64,000 nucleotides of DNA from CBDATA01 sp965215615. Lineage in GTDB: Bacteria > Acidobacteriota > Vicinamibacteria > Marinacidobacterales > Marinacidobacteraceae. The notes under the pieces were generated by a model. The model made no database searches. It was not told the origin of the DNA and was given only the letters and a program-made list of their open reading frames with translations. Of this stretch, positions 16,167-24,324 are shown piece after piece. Numbering within the stretch: position 1 is the first letter of the stretch; each line of letters opens with the position of its first letter. The stretch covers positions 248,001-312,000 of the forward strand of contig OZ244068.1 of the NCBI GenBank assembly GCA_965215615.1, read 5' to 3'. The position numbers and the translations under genes were made by a program.

Positions 16167-17191
16167 GGGAAAAGCGCCGGAGATCCCCCGGTGTGGACGA
16201 AGACCACCCGGTCATCCGGCCGGAAAGCGCCCTTCCGGACCAGGTCCATGAGGCCCGCCATCCCCTTTCCGGAATAGACCGGGTCGAGGAAGATGCCTTC
16301 GATGCGCGCCATGGTGGCGATCGCGACGACCACCTCCCGGTTGAGGTGGCCGTAGCCGCCACCGATGTAGTCCTCGTTCACCTCCACGTCTTCCGGCCGG
16401 ATCTCCACTTCCAGCCCGAGCGCCTGAACCGTCTGCCGGGCGATTTTCAGGATGTTGGCTTCCGCCTCCGCCTTCTTCCGGCCGGTGCCGATTCCGAGGA
16501 TGCGAACCTCGGGAGCAAGCGCCCGCGCCCCCACCACGAGACCCGCCTGGGTACTCCCCGAGCCGGAGGCGTGGACCACGTGGGTGGGCCGCTCGCCGCG
16601 CTGTTTGAGCTGTCCGAGCAACTCCCGGAACGCCTCCACGTAGGAAATCGCACCGAGCGGAGCGCGGAGCGATCCGTGAACCCCCGACCCGCCGACCGGG
16701 ACGACATAGGGATGCCCGCCTTCCGCCCGGATGCCTTCCGCCACCCGCATCGCTTCCGCCGCCGCATCCGCCCCGGCCTCCAGAATCCGGACATCGGCCC
16801 CGAGGATGCGGTCCAGCAGCAGGTTCCCGTCGGCGGGATCCCACGACTGGATGATCCGCGGCTCGAGGACCGCCACCGGCCGCATCCCGCCCCGCCTCGC
16901 CCCGGCGGCGGTCATCCGCACCCAGTTGGACTGGACGGCGGCCCAGGTCACGATCGTGTCGGCACCCTGCGCTTCGGCATCGGCGAGGATGTAGCTGAGC
17001 TTTCGGGCCTTGTTGCCGCCGAGCGCGTGCCCGGTCATGTCGTCGCGCTTTGCGAGGATGCGCGGGCCGCCGAGCGCTTCGGAAAGCCGGGGCAGCGCGC
17101 CGAGTGGAGTCGGGAGCAGGGCGAAATCCAGCCTCGGGAAACGCCTGAGAGCGCGGTCGAGATCGCCGGGATCCACGGGACCTCTGAGCAT
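16118..17191 (-). CDS. D-cysteine desulfhydrase/ACC-deaminase-family PLP enzyme, cytoplasmic paralogue
   Basis: 357-residue fold-type II PLP enzyme. The Schiff-base lysine is in GHALGGNKARKLSYIL (about K61), substrate-side serine in TWAAVQSNWVRMTAAGA, and the phosphate-binding loop in HASGSGSTQAGLVVGA. This set is shared by D-cysteine desulfhydrase (DcyD) and 1-aminocyclopropane-1-carboxylate deaminase, and substrate cannot be decided from sequence. No signal peptide, in contrast to its close relative at 24.3-25.5 kb. It overlaps the RidA-like gene tail-to-tail by 49 bases. Confidence 0.85.
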   Translation of the reverse strand: MLRGPVDPGDLDRALRRFPRLDFALLPTPLGALPRLSEALGGPRILAKRDDMTGHALGGNKARKLSYILADAEAQGADTIVTWAAVQSNWVRMTAAGARRGGMRPVAVLEPRIIQSWDPADGNLLLDRILGADVRILEAGADAAAEAMRVAEGIRAEGGHPYVVPVGGSGVHGSLRAPLGAISYVEAFRELLGQLKQRGERPTHVVHASGSGSTQAGLVVGARALAPEVRILGIGTGRKKAEAEANILKIARQTVQALGLEVEIRPEDVEVNEDYIGGGYGHLNREVVVAIATMARIEGIFLDPVYSGKGMAGLMDLVRKGAFRPDDRVVFVHTGGSPALFPYKEEILRELPPADDI

Positions 17192-17269
17192 GGAAAAACC
17201 TCCAACGGACAGCCGCCAGCGGGGGCGGCGAGAAGCGACGGATCGTACCGTGAGAATCAGCTTCTGAGG

Positions 17270-19663
17270 TCAGCTTCCGAGCTTGGACCACGGCTCGGCG
17301 CGCGAGGCGCGGAAGGCGGCGATCCCACTCGCGATTCCGACCAGCAGAAGCAAAAACGCCATCGGGCCGTAGAAGGTGGCAGGGTCAGCTTCGCCGAGCC
17401 AGACGACCTGTCGCGAAAGCCAGCGCAGAACGAGCCACCCTCCGAAGCCGCCGATCAGGACACCGCCAAGAGCCGCGAAAAGCGCCCGGCGGGTCAGCTC
17501 CCAGACGACGAGGTCGGGCGGCGCGCCGATGGCCTGGCGGATCGCGACCGAGCGGGCCGAGCGCTTCGCGTGGTCGGCGATCTGGCCGATCGCGCCGACG
17601 AGGGCGAGCAACACGCCGCAGATGGCGAAGACCCCGAGCGCCACCGCGCCGAGCAGCGGCCCTCCGAGCCGACGCTCCCGATACTGGCGGACCGACTCCA
17701 CCCGGAGCGCGCGGAGAGCCGGGTCGGTCGCGGCCGGAAGCTCGGCAAGCCGGGCGAGGTCTTCCGGCTCCACCGAATCGCGGAACCGCACTGCGAGCAC
17801 CGCCCGGCTCCTCGGGAAAAAGGGCTGGCGCGACAAACCGAAAGACTGGTACATGGTTGGTTGGGGGCGGCCGGCGGGGAACGCGCCGATGGCCGGAACG
17901 ACACCGACGATCTCGGGGGCGGTCCCCGCTTGAAGTCGCACCAGATCTCCGATCCCGAACCAGTGGGCGGCGGACTGATCCACCAAAACGACCGGAGCGG
18001 CGGGCGGATCATCGCCAGGCAAAAGGCCGCGCCCCCCGAGGATCGGGATGCCGAGCAGCTCCAGAAAACCCGGCCCGACCGAACGAACCCGAAACCGGAA
18101 ATCCGGTTCTTCGAAGCCGGGTGGAGCGGAGGCGGAGACCGTCCGGCCACTCAAGGCATCCGGCATCTCGTCCGCCCACGCCGTCGCCTCGACTTCGGGC
18201 AGCAACTCCACCCGGCGCGCCAACTGCTCCATGAGCTGCCCCTGTTCGACCGGAGTCAGGCCGATTCCGCCGTGCTCGAAACCCACCCGCAACTGCGCGA
18301 AGCCCCGCCCCGGATAGCTCCCCATCCCTTCGAGCAGCCCCCACGCCGTTCCCGCGAGCGAACTGGTGGCGACGAGCGTGAGGGTCGCGACCGCGACTCC
18401 ACCGCCCAGAAAGCCGAGTGTCCCACGCCGGGACGAAGCACGTCGCGCCCCGATGAATTCGGTCAGCCCGGCGGCGAGCAGTACCGCGCCCCCGACCTCG
18501 AGAGCCTCCGGCCAGGCGATCCGCAGATTCGATGCATCGAGGCCGGCGAGCGGCCCCAGCATCGGCGCGGCGAACCGCCCGACGAAGTGGCCCACCAGCA
18601 GCGCACCGACTCCCGCTCCGAGCGCGAGGATCGCCCAGCGAGCGAGGAGCACCCGGACTTCATCCGCCGGGGTCGCGCCCACGAAGCGGCGCACATCCGC
18701 ATCCGCCGATTGCGCCGCGCTCCGTGAGAGGCTGAGCCCGATCACGCTCGCCACCGCCGCCAGGACCAGCAGCCAGGCACCGAGCCGGAGGACGAGCAGC
18801 GTGCCGCGGACGGGGCGGGTCAAATCCTCCTGAATCGGGATCAGCTCGATCCTTTCCCCCTCTTCCCGGAGATCCAGTCGGCCGAGAATCGCGTTCGCCT
18901 CGTCCTCGGCGGCTGGGGCGGAAACCCCGGGGCGCAACCGGCCCACCGTGGCTGCCGTCATGCGCATGCGATCGGGCGGCGGCGGCGGCCGATCCGCTTC
19001 CGGCAGCCAGAGTTCGTAGTCGCGGGACGGGAAGAAAAACGCCTCCGGCATGACCCCGATCACCCGGAACCGGGAGCCGTCGAGGACGATTTCTGCGTCC
19101 CCGTCCGCATCTCCGTCCGCATCCGGGAAGAAGCCGAGCCGTAAGGCGATGCGGTGTCCGAGCACGGCGACCGGCTCCCCGAAGTCCGTGGCGAGCGGGA
19201 GGAGCGGCCGCGGTCCCCGGGGGACGTGATCCTCCGGGAGGAAGAGCCGCCCGGCGGCAACGCGAGCGCCGAGCGCGTCGAAAAGGCCCACGCTCACGAT
19301 CGCGACCCGGGCCACGCCGGTTCCGTCCTCGCCGAGCGTCATCTCGCTCGGCAACCAGTGGCCGACCCTCTCAAAGGATTCCGTTTCCTCGCGAAGGGCG
19401 GCGCGCTCGGTCCCAAAGAGGTGCTCCATTCCGGGGAGCGGCTCCCGCATCCCCGTCACTTCGATGTTCACGAGACGCGACGGCTCCGACCACGGCAGGT
19501 CCGGGCGCACGACGACCGACCAGAGCCCGGCGATCGCCCCGTGCGCTCCGAGCGCCGAGGCAAGCGTCAGGAGCACCGCGACCGAGTTCCACGGACGCTT
19601 TACGAGCGAGCGCCACGCGAGCAGCACGGAGAACCCGGCGCGACCGAACACCTTTGGAATCAA
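17270..19663 (-). CDS. ADOP-type orphan FtsX/MacB permease
   Basis: 797-residue membrane protein with the layout of the duplicated orphan permeases (ADOP) that are abundant in Acidobacteriota: an N-terminal span (NSVAVLLTLASALGAHGAIAGLWSVVV), a large periplasmic MacB-core domain (SVGLFDALGARVAAGRLFLPEDH and similar), a group of spans near residues 310-430, a second periplasmic domain and a C-terminal FtsX group (GAVALGVFAICGVLLALVGAIGQIADH). No ATPase gene is adjacent. It begins at TTG 19663 (alternative GTG at MFGRAGF). It is the last gene of the ankyrin/peptide cassette, and a fragment of its 5' end recurs at 21.75-21.93 kb. Confidence 0.85.
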   Translation of the reverse strand: MIPKVFGRAGFSVLLAWRSLVKRPWNSVAVLLTLASALGAHGAIAGLWSVVVRPDLPWSEPSRLVNIEVTGMREPLPGMEHLFGTERAALREETESFERVGHWLPSEMTLGEDGTGVARVAIVSVGLFDALGARVAAGRLFLPEDHVPRGPRPLLPLATDFGEPVAVLGHRIALRLGFFPDADGDADGDAEIVLDGSRFRVIGVMPEAFFFPSRDYELWLPEADRPPPPPDRMRMTAATVGRLRPGVSAPAAEDEANAILGRLDLREEGERIELIPIQEDLTRPVRGTLLVLRLGAWLLVLAAVASVIGLSLSRSAAQSADADVRRFVGATPADEVRVLLARWAILALGAGVGALLVGHFVGRFAAPMLGPLAGLDASNLRIAWPEALEVGGAVLLAAGLTEFIGARRASSRRGTLGFLGGGVAVATLTLVATSSLAGTAWGLLEGMGSYPGRGFAQLRVGFEHGGIGLTPVEQGQLMEQLARRVELLPEVEATAWADEMPDALSGRTVSASAPPGFEEPDFRFRVRSVGPGFLELLGIPILGGRGLLPGDDPPAAPVVLVDQSAAHWFGIGDLVRLQAGTAPEIVGVVPAIGAFPAGRPQPTMYQSFGLSRQPFFPRSRAVLAVRFRDSVEPEDLARLAELPAATDPALRALRVESVRQYRERRLGGPLLGAVALGVFAICGVLLALVGAIGQIADHAKRSARSVAIRQAIGAPPDLVVWELTRRALFAALGGVLIGGFGGWLVLRWLSRQVVWLGEADPATFYGPMAFLLLLVGIASGIAAFRASRAEPWSKLGS

Positions 19664-19744
19664 GACGAACGCACAGGCATCAAGTCCACGGACCCAGACA
19701 CCCGACGGGCGTTAAATTCCGGCCATCGGGTCAGCGAATCTTCA

Positions 19745-19900
19745 TCAAGGACACGCAAAGATATCTATGCAGAAGGACAAACTCGGAGACACATAGCAAT
19801 ATACAAACACCCCACAATCCTGTGCGATGACAGATGCAGAGGCCAACAGAGCAATACCAGCCAACGCAATCAAAAGCAGTGCTTTGGATTTTTTGGTCAT
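19745..19900 (-). CDS. Small secreted four-cysteine peptide (copy 1)
   Basis: 51 codons starting at ATG 19900, eight bases after a perfect GGAGG. Residues MTKKSKALLLIALAGIALL form a positively charged N-terminus and hydrophobic core, ending in VIA before the predicted cleavage site. The mature part, about 25 residues, begins QDCGVFVYC and contains four cysteines, ending IFACP. Function is unknown; two disulfides are plausible. A relative with the same plan occurs at 21975-22132. Local base composition is clearly more AT-rich than the neighbours. The gene lies between an ankyrin gene and the ADOP permease on the same strand. It resembles a small bacteriocin or signal peptide in plan only. Confidence 0.65.
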   Translation of the reverse strand: MTKKSKALLLIALAGIALLASASVIAQDCGVFVYCYVSPSLSFCIDIFACP

Positions 19901-19978
19901 ACCGTGAACCTCCAAGAAAGATTCGTGTTCGGCGAATATGTACAAGTCAAGACAAGGCGACGCTCACATCAGATGGTG

Positions 19979-20803
19979 TCAAGGCACAGCGGAGTCACTC
20001 GTCGCGTGTGCCTCACGGAGCCGCTCTCCTATTGGGTCGTCGAGATTCAGGAGCGCACGAGCTATCTCCGAAGCGAGATCCAGGCGAGCACCATGCTCCA
20101 GTAGAACAGACACGATCGCTTCGCTGCGAATGACGACCACCGCCTGAAACAGAATGTCGTTGATGCCGGCGGTGCTTGCTCCAGCATTGAGAAGCATGCG
20201 CAGTACCTCCGCCCGGCGCTCGTCGGTCGCGTCCGTTGCCCCAGCGATGCCGCCTCTTGCAGCCACCGAACCCGCAATCACCGGCAGAAGGGGCGATTCA
20301 GCAGAAAGCGATGCCCGCGGCGAAGCGCCGGCCTCCAAAAGGCGAGCCGTCATTTCCGGCGAACCGGCGAACGCCGCGTGAGACAGCGCGAACCACCCGA
20401 TACCGTCGGCAGCCTGTGGATCCGCGCCAGCAGCGAGTAGCGCGTCCACGACGTGGATGTCCCCCGCACCCGCTGCCTGGTGGAGCGGCAAGGCACCGTT
20501 TCGGTCGGAGGCATTCACATCCACTCCCGTCGCGAGCAGTTTCCGGACCGAAGCGGTATCGGCCTGGCGCGAGGCCGTCACCAACTGGCCCACTGGAGTT
20601 GGGTCAACTTCCCGTGGGCGCGGCTCGGACCGAATAGCTCCCCGAGAAATGCGAGGTGCGGCGGCCGATGAACCATTCCCGGATGCCACGCCTTCCAAGC
20701 CGTCGGCTCCGTATTCAGAGAATGCAGCGAGTGTGAGCGCCAAGAGTCCGCCGACGGCAACTGCATACACAGCCCACCGGACAGCGCGAGACCGCAAGAT
20801 CAT
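19979..20803 (-). CDS. Membrane-anchored ankyrin-repeat protein, copy 1 (most diverged)
   Basis: 274 residues. RSRAVRWAVYAVAVGGLLALTLAAF is an N-terminal signal-anchor, then a low-complexity linker, then ankyrin repeats starting near VGQLVTASRQADTASVRKLLATGVDVN and GALPLHQAAGAGDIHVVDALLAAGADPQ, and a C-terminal block EVLRMLLNAGASTAGINDILFQAVV. The ankyrin part is expected outside the cytoplasmic membrane. The start ATG 20803 follows a leader conserved in front of all four ankyrin genes (TTGCAATAGC or close). It lacks an obvious ribosome site. It is followed by the peptide gene. Confidence 0.8.
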   Translation of the reverse strand: MILRSRAVRWAVYAVAVGGLLALTLAAFSEYGADGLEGVASGNGSSAAAPRISRGAIRSEPRPREVDPTPVGQLVTASRQADTASVRKLLATGVDVNASDRNGALPLHQAAGAGDIHVVDALLAAGADPQAADGIGWFALSHAAFAGSPEMTARLLEAGASPRASLSAESPLLPVIAGSVAARGGIAGATDATDERRAEVLRMLLNAGASTAGINDILFQAVVVIRSEAIVSVLLEHGARLDLASEIARALLNLDDPIGERLREAHATSDSAVP

Positions 20804-20869
20804 GGGTGTATGAATACCAGAGCGCCGGAAGCTATTGCAAATCCAAGTCCCGTTCCAAGTTGGCAGGCC

Positions 20870-21719
20870 TCACGAAGCGGGTTCGGCGTGCGCGTCCCGC
20901 AACAGATCCCCGAGGGGGCCGGGAAGACGCAAATACGCACGGCCAAGCTGCGAGTAAACATCCAGCCGGACTCCGTGTTCGAGGAGCGAAGATACGAGTA
21001 TGATGCTCTGCAACCAGACCGCCTTGGAAAGGAAGTGGTCAAGTCCGTCAGTCGCCGCTCCGGCCTCGAAGAGCATTCGCATAACTTCCGCACGGCGCTC
21101 GTTCGTCTCCTCCGTGTTCTCTTCAGCGGACGACGCTCCATCAATCACCGGTGTCAGGAACGAATCCCCCGAGCGGTCAATTCCGGCAAACCTCCCGCCT
21201 TCAGCAATCTCGCCGTGATCTCGGGAGAACCGGCGAACGCCGCGTGCGACAGCGGAAACCATCCGATGTCGTCCGTGATCCGGTCCTTGACTCGGGCATC
21301 TGCTCCGGCGGCCAGGAGTAGCTCCACTGCTTCCAGGCTGCCGCCACTCGCCGCGCGGTGAAGCGGCAGGCGGCCGTGCATGTTCGGGGTATTCGGATCG
21401 ACCCCTTCGGCGAGCAGCTCGCGCACGGTGGCCACATCGCCAGCGGTCGCCGCATCCACCAGCCGTCCGACGGGAGTTGGATCAAGCTCCAGAGGGGGGG
21501 CTCTTCCCTCGGACGATTGGCAGGAATGAGCCGGGTGGTGTGCGTGGCCGGGTCGTCGCTGAAGAGAGGTGCGTCCGATTCGTCGTTCGCGATCTCTGGA
21601 GCGAGGAAGTCCGGCCCCCCCGTTCGACCCTGAAGGAGGGCAACCAACGACAGCGCCACCAGCCCGAGCAAGACGACTGCATACACAGCCCACCGGACAG
21701 CGCGAGACCGCAAGAGCAT
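20870..21719 (-). pseudogene. Ankyrin-repeat gene copy 2, broken by two frameshifts
   Basis: The DNA matches intact copy 4 (23119-23961) along its length, but the reading frame shifts twice. Near 21490 one base is missing in a purine-rich run (GA followed by seven G, against four G, A, five G in copy 4). Near 21175 a C is missing (GAGCGG instead of GAGCCGG). Three frames together encode the anchor RAVRWAVYAVVLLGLVALSLV, the ankyrin repeats and the C-terminal AYLRLPGPLGDLLRDAHAEPAS. Both shifts are single-base losses in or near homopolymers, so sequencing error is possible but two in one gene make decay likelier. Confidence 0.8.
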
Positions 21720-21747
21720 GGGTGCATGAGTACCAGAGCGCCGGGAG

Positions 21748-21927
21748 CTATTGCAAATCCGTGTCCGGGCGCACGACAACCGACCAGAGCCCGGCGATCG
21801 CCCCGTGCGCTCCGAGCGCCGAGGCAAGCGTCAGGAGCACCGCGACCGAGTTCCACGGACGCTTCACAAGCGACCGCCACGCGAGTAGCACAGAGAACCC
21901 GGCGCGACCGGGGAATCTCGGAATCAA
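21748..21927 (-). pseudogene. Fragment of the ADOP permease gene (first 54 codons)
   Basis: The first 54 codons of the permease at 17270-19663 recur here with few differences, from TTG 21927 (LIPRFPGRAGFSVLLAWRS) to SVVVRPD, after which the frame reads TDLQ and stops at 21748-21750. The break point falls exactly at the leader sequence that precedes the ankyrin genes (TTTGCAATAGC). The fragment lies just after peptide copy 2, in the position of the full permease after peptide copy 1, which marks it as the end of a duplicated unit. Confidence 0.9.
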
Positions 21928-21974
21928 GACGGCCGCACGGATGTCACACCCGCGAAATCAGCCGGCCACGGTCT

Positions 21975-22132
21975 TCAGATGCAAACCCACAATACGGTGG
22001 TGCATTCCGCACCACCACTTGAGTTGACGGTACAGGCTACGGCATAGAAGCAGTGCTGAGCCCATGCGTAACCGGCTGCGAGAAAGGCAACGGCCAAGTT
22101 GCCCCGACGATCGCTTTCGCTCTCTTGCTCAT
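21975..22132 (-). pseudogene. Small secreted four-cysteine peptide (copy 2), frameshifted
   Basis: ATG 22132 overlaps the stop of ankyrin copy 3 as ATGA and follows GGAGG by five bases. The ATG frame reads MSKRAKAIVGATW and stops at 22037. In the -1 frame the rest reads LAVAFLAAGYAWA, then QHCFYAVACTVNSSGGAEC and ends with WVCI, giving a signal peptide, AWA cleavage site and four cysteines like copy 1. The whole is 158 bases: adding one G to the GGGG run restores a 52-residue peptide. Either a decayed gene, a sequencing error, or less likely programmed -1 slippage. Confidence 0.7.
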
Positions 22133-23052
22133 GTCATCCTCCACGGGATGTGATGTCGAGTCACCGAAAAATCGGGATGCGACGATGGTGATGGTGTTGA
22201 AAGGGAAACTGGTTTGGTGGGTTCTGCGTGCGCGTCCCGCAACAGATCCCCGAGGGGGCCGGGAAGACGCAAGAAGGCGCGGCTCATCTGCGAAGACATC
22301 TCCAGTCGGGCACCGTGTTCCAGGAGCGGGGCCACAAGCGTCGCGCTTTGCAAGGCGACCGCCTTGAAAAGGACCGCGTCGATGCTCGCAGTCGTCGCCC
22401 CCGCTTCGAGCAGCAGGCGCATGACCTCGGCACGTCGTTCGTTGGTTGCGTCCGTGTTCTCCTCTGTGTGCAAGGCACCATCAACCACCGGCATCAGGAA
22501 CGAATCCCCCGAACCGACCAGCTCCGGCAACCCTGCCTCCTTCAGCAATCTGGCCGTGATCTCCGGAGAACCAGCTTCCGCCGCGTGAGAGAGTGGAAAC
22601 CATCCGATGTCGGCCGTGATCCGGTCCTTGACATTCGCATCTGCTCCGGCGGCCAGGAGCAGCTCCACCACCTCCAGGCTGCCGCCGCTCGCAGCGCGAT
22701 GAAGCGGCAGGCGACCGTGGATGTTCGGGGTATTCGGATCGACCCCTTCGGCGAGCAGTTCGCTCACGGTTGCCACATCGCCAGCGGTCGCCGCATCCAC
22801 CAGCCGGCCAACGGAGGTTGTATCCGGCTCCAACGGGGGCCGCTCTTCGCGAGGGCGCCGAGTACGAAAAATTCGGGTGGTGTGCGTGGCCGGGTCGTCG
22901 CTGAAGAGAGGCCCGTCATCCGCGACCTTCGGCATCCCGAAGCCCGGGCCCGCCGTTCGATCCTGAAGGAGGGCAACCAACGACAGCGCCACCAGCCCGA
23001 GCAAGACGACTGCATACACAGCCCACCGGACAGCGCGAGACCTCAAGAGCAT
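22129..23052 (-). CDS. Membrane-anchored ankyrin-repeat protein, copy 3
   Basis: 307 residues from ATG 23052. N-terminal anchor RSRAVRWAVYAVVLLGLVALSLVALLQ, linker ending near PPLEPDTTSVGRLVDAATAGD, ankyrin repeats (VSELLAEGVDPNTPNIHGRLPLHRAASGG and VVELLLAAGADANVKDR), then AEVMRLLLEAGATTASIDAVLFKAVAL. The C-terminus is longer than in the other copies (THRHHIPW-like tail SVTRHHIPWRMT). The stop overlaps the start of peptide copy 2, so both are translationally coupled. Its first 150 bases are nearly identical to copy 4. Confidence 0.82.
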   Translation of the reverse strand: MLLRSRAVRWAVYAVVLLGLVALSLVALLQDRTAGPGFGMPKVADDGPLFSDDPATHTTRIFRTRRPREERPPLEPDTTSVGRLVDAATAGDVATVSELLAEGVDPNTPNIHGRLPLHRAASGGSLEVVELLLAAGADANVKDRITADIGWFPLSHAAEAGSPEITARLLKEAGLPELVGSGDSFLMPVVDGALHTEENTDATNERRAEVMRLLLEAGATTASIDAVLFKAVALQSATLVAPLLEHGARLEMSSQMSRAFLRLPGPLGDLLRDAHAEPTKPVSLSTPSPSSHPDFSVTRHHIPWRMT

Positions 23053-23118
23053 GGGTGCATGGGTACCAGAGCGTTGGGAGCTATTGCAAATCCAAGTCCC
23101 GTTCCAAACCGGCAAACC

Positions 23119-23961
23119 TCATGGAGCGGGTTCGGCGTGCGCCTCCCGAAGCAAATCCCCAAGAGGGCCGGGCAGGCGCAAATACGCACGGCCAAGCTGC
23201 GAGGAAACATCCAGCCGGACTCCGTGTTCGAGGAGCGGAGATACGAGCGCGATGCTCTGCAACCAGACCGCCTTGGAAAGAAGATAGTCGAGCCCGTCAG
23301 TCGCCGCTCCGGCCTCGAAGAGCATTCGCATGACTTCCGCACGGCGCTCGTTCGTCTCGTCCGTGTTCTCTTCAGCGGTCGACGCTCCATCAACCACCGG
23401 TGTCAGGAACGAATCCCCCGAGCCGGTCAATTCCGGCAAACCTCCCGCTTTCAGCAATCTCGCCGTGATCTCCGGGGAACCGGCGAATGCCGCGTGCGAC
23501 AGCGGAAACCATCCGATGTCGTCCGTGATCCGGTCCTTGACATTCGCATCTGCTCCAGCGGCCAGGAGCAGCTCCACCACCTCCAGGCTGCCGCCGCTCG
23601 CAGCGCGGTGGAGCGGCAAGCGGCCATGCATGTTCGGGGTATTCGGATCGACTCCTTCGGCGAGCAGCTCGCGCACGGTGGCCACATCGCCAGCGGTCGC
23701 CGCATCCACCAGCCGTCCGGCGGGTGTTGGATCGAGCTCCAGGGGAGGGGGCTCTTCCCTCGGGCGATCGATGGGAATGAGCCGGGTGGTGTGCGTGGCC
23801 GGGTCGTCGCTGAAGAGAGGCTCGTCATCCGCGACCTTCGGCATCCCGAAGCCCGGGTCTGCCGTTCGATCCTGAAGGAGGGCAACCAACGACAGCGCCA
23901 CCAGCCCGAGCAAGACGACTGCATACACAGCCCACCGGACCGTGCGAGACCGCAAGAGCAT
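23119..23961 (-). CDS. Membrane-anchored ankyrin-repeat protein, copy 4, first gene of the cassette
   Basis: 280 residues from ATG 23961. Anchor RSRTVRWAVYAVVLLGLVALSLVALLQ, ankyrin repeats beginning AGRLVDAATAGDVATVRELLAEGVDPNTPNMHGRLPLHRAA, and C-terminal GAATDGLDYLLSKAVWLQ and AYLRLPGPLGDLLREAHAEPAP. Expected topology: short cytoplasmic N-terminus, one span, ankyrin domain outside. It is 66 bases upstream of copy 3 and is the intact counterpart of broken copy 2. No catalytic motif. Ankyrin proteins of this kind are sometimes immunity factors, but that is an inference. Confidence 0.82.
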   Translation of the reverse strand: MLLRSRTVRWAVYAVVLLGLVALSLVALLQDRTADPGFGMPKVADDEPLFSDDPATHTTRLIPIDRPREEPPPLELDPTPAGRLVDAATAGDVATVRELLAEGVDPNTPNMHGRLPLHRAASGGSLEVVELLLAAGADANVKDRITDDIGWFPLSHAAFAGSPEITARLLKAGGLPELTGSGDSFLTPVVDGASTAEENTDETNERRAEVMRMLFEAGAATDGLDYLLSKAVWLQSIALVSPLLEHGVRLDVSSQLGRAYLRLPGPLGDLLREAHAEPAP

Positions 23962-24030
23962 GGGTGCATGGGTACCAAAGCGCCGGGAGCTATTGCAAAT
24001 CCAAGTCCCGTCCGAACCTGCTTCCATCAA

Positions 24031-24324
24031 ACTCCGGTCAAATCGCGAAAACCATGGTCAAGTCGTGGGAACCATGGTCAAACGGAGCCAGCTCGGGTCA
24101 CTCCGGCGAGGAGGCGGTTCGGGCAGCAACCAGCGGTTTTGGGGCTATTCCAGCTGGTCCGCGCCGGAAACCAGCCTCAAAGCCACCGGTTGGCGTTCTC
24201 CGGATTCGTCTGCCAGCTCTCTCGTCGCGAACTCCGGTCCAGTCTCGGGACCATGGTCAAACGGGGGGAAGCCATGGTCAAGTCGCGGGAACCATGGTCA
24301 AACGGAGCGGGCAAGCGCCGGGAA
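24031..24324. repeat. Intergenic region with five CCATGGTCAA repeats in two clusters
   Basis: No gene is visible between ankyrin copy 4 and the lipoprotein deaminase. CCATGGTCAA occurs at 24052, 24072, 24251, 24272 and 24292, so within clusters the spacing is 20-21 bases, two turns of DNA. A longer block AAGTCGYGGGAACCATGGTC, followed by AAACGGAGC, is present at 24060-24088 and again at 24280-24308. Read on the minus strand the repeat is TTGACCATGG, upstream of the ankyrin cassette. Cooperative protein binding or a promoter-operator cluster is possible; the sequence between clusters shows nothing I recognise. Confidence 0.7.

Noticed and set aside
19154..20104. 316-codon plus-strand frame
   Set aside because: Runs antisense through the ADOP permease, peptide gene and ankyrin copy 1; composition is that of a shadow frame.
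24052..24301. CRISPR or iteron reading of the CCATGGTCAA repeats
   Set aside because: The repeats are too short and unevenly grouped for CRISPR, and no replication gene is close.
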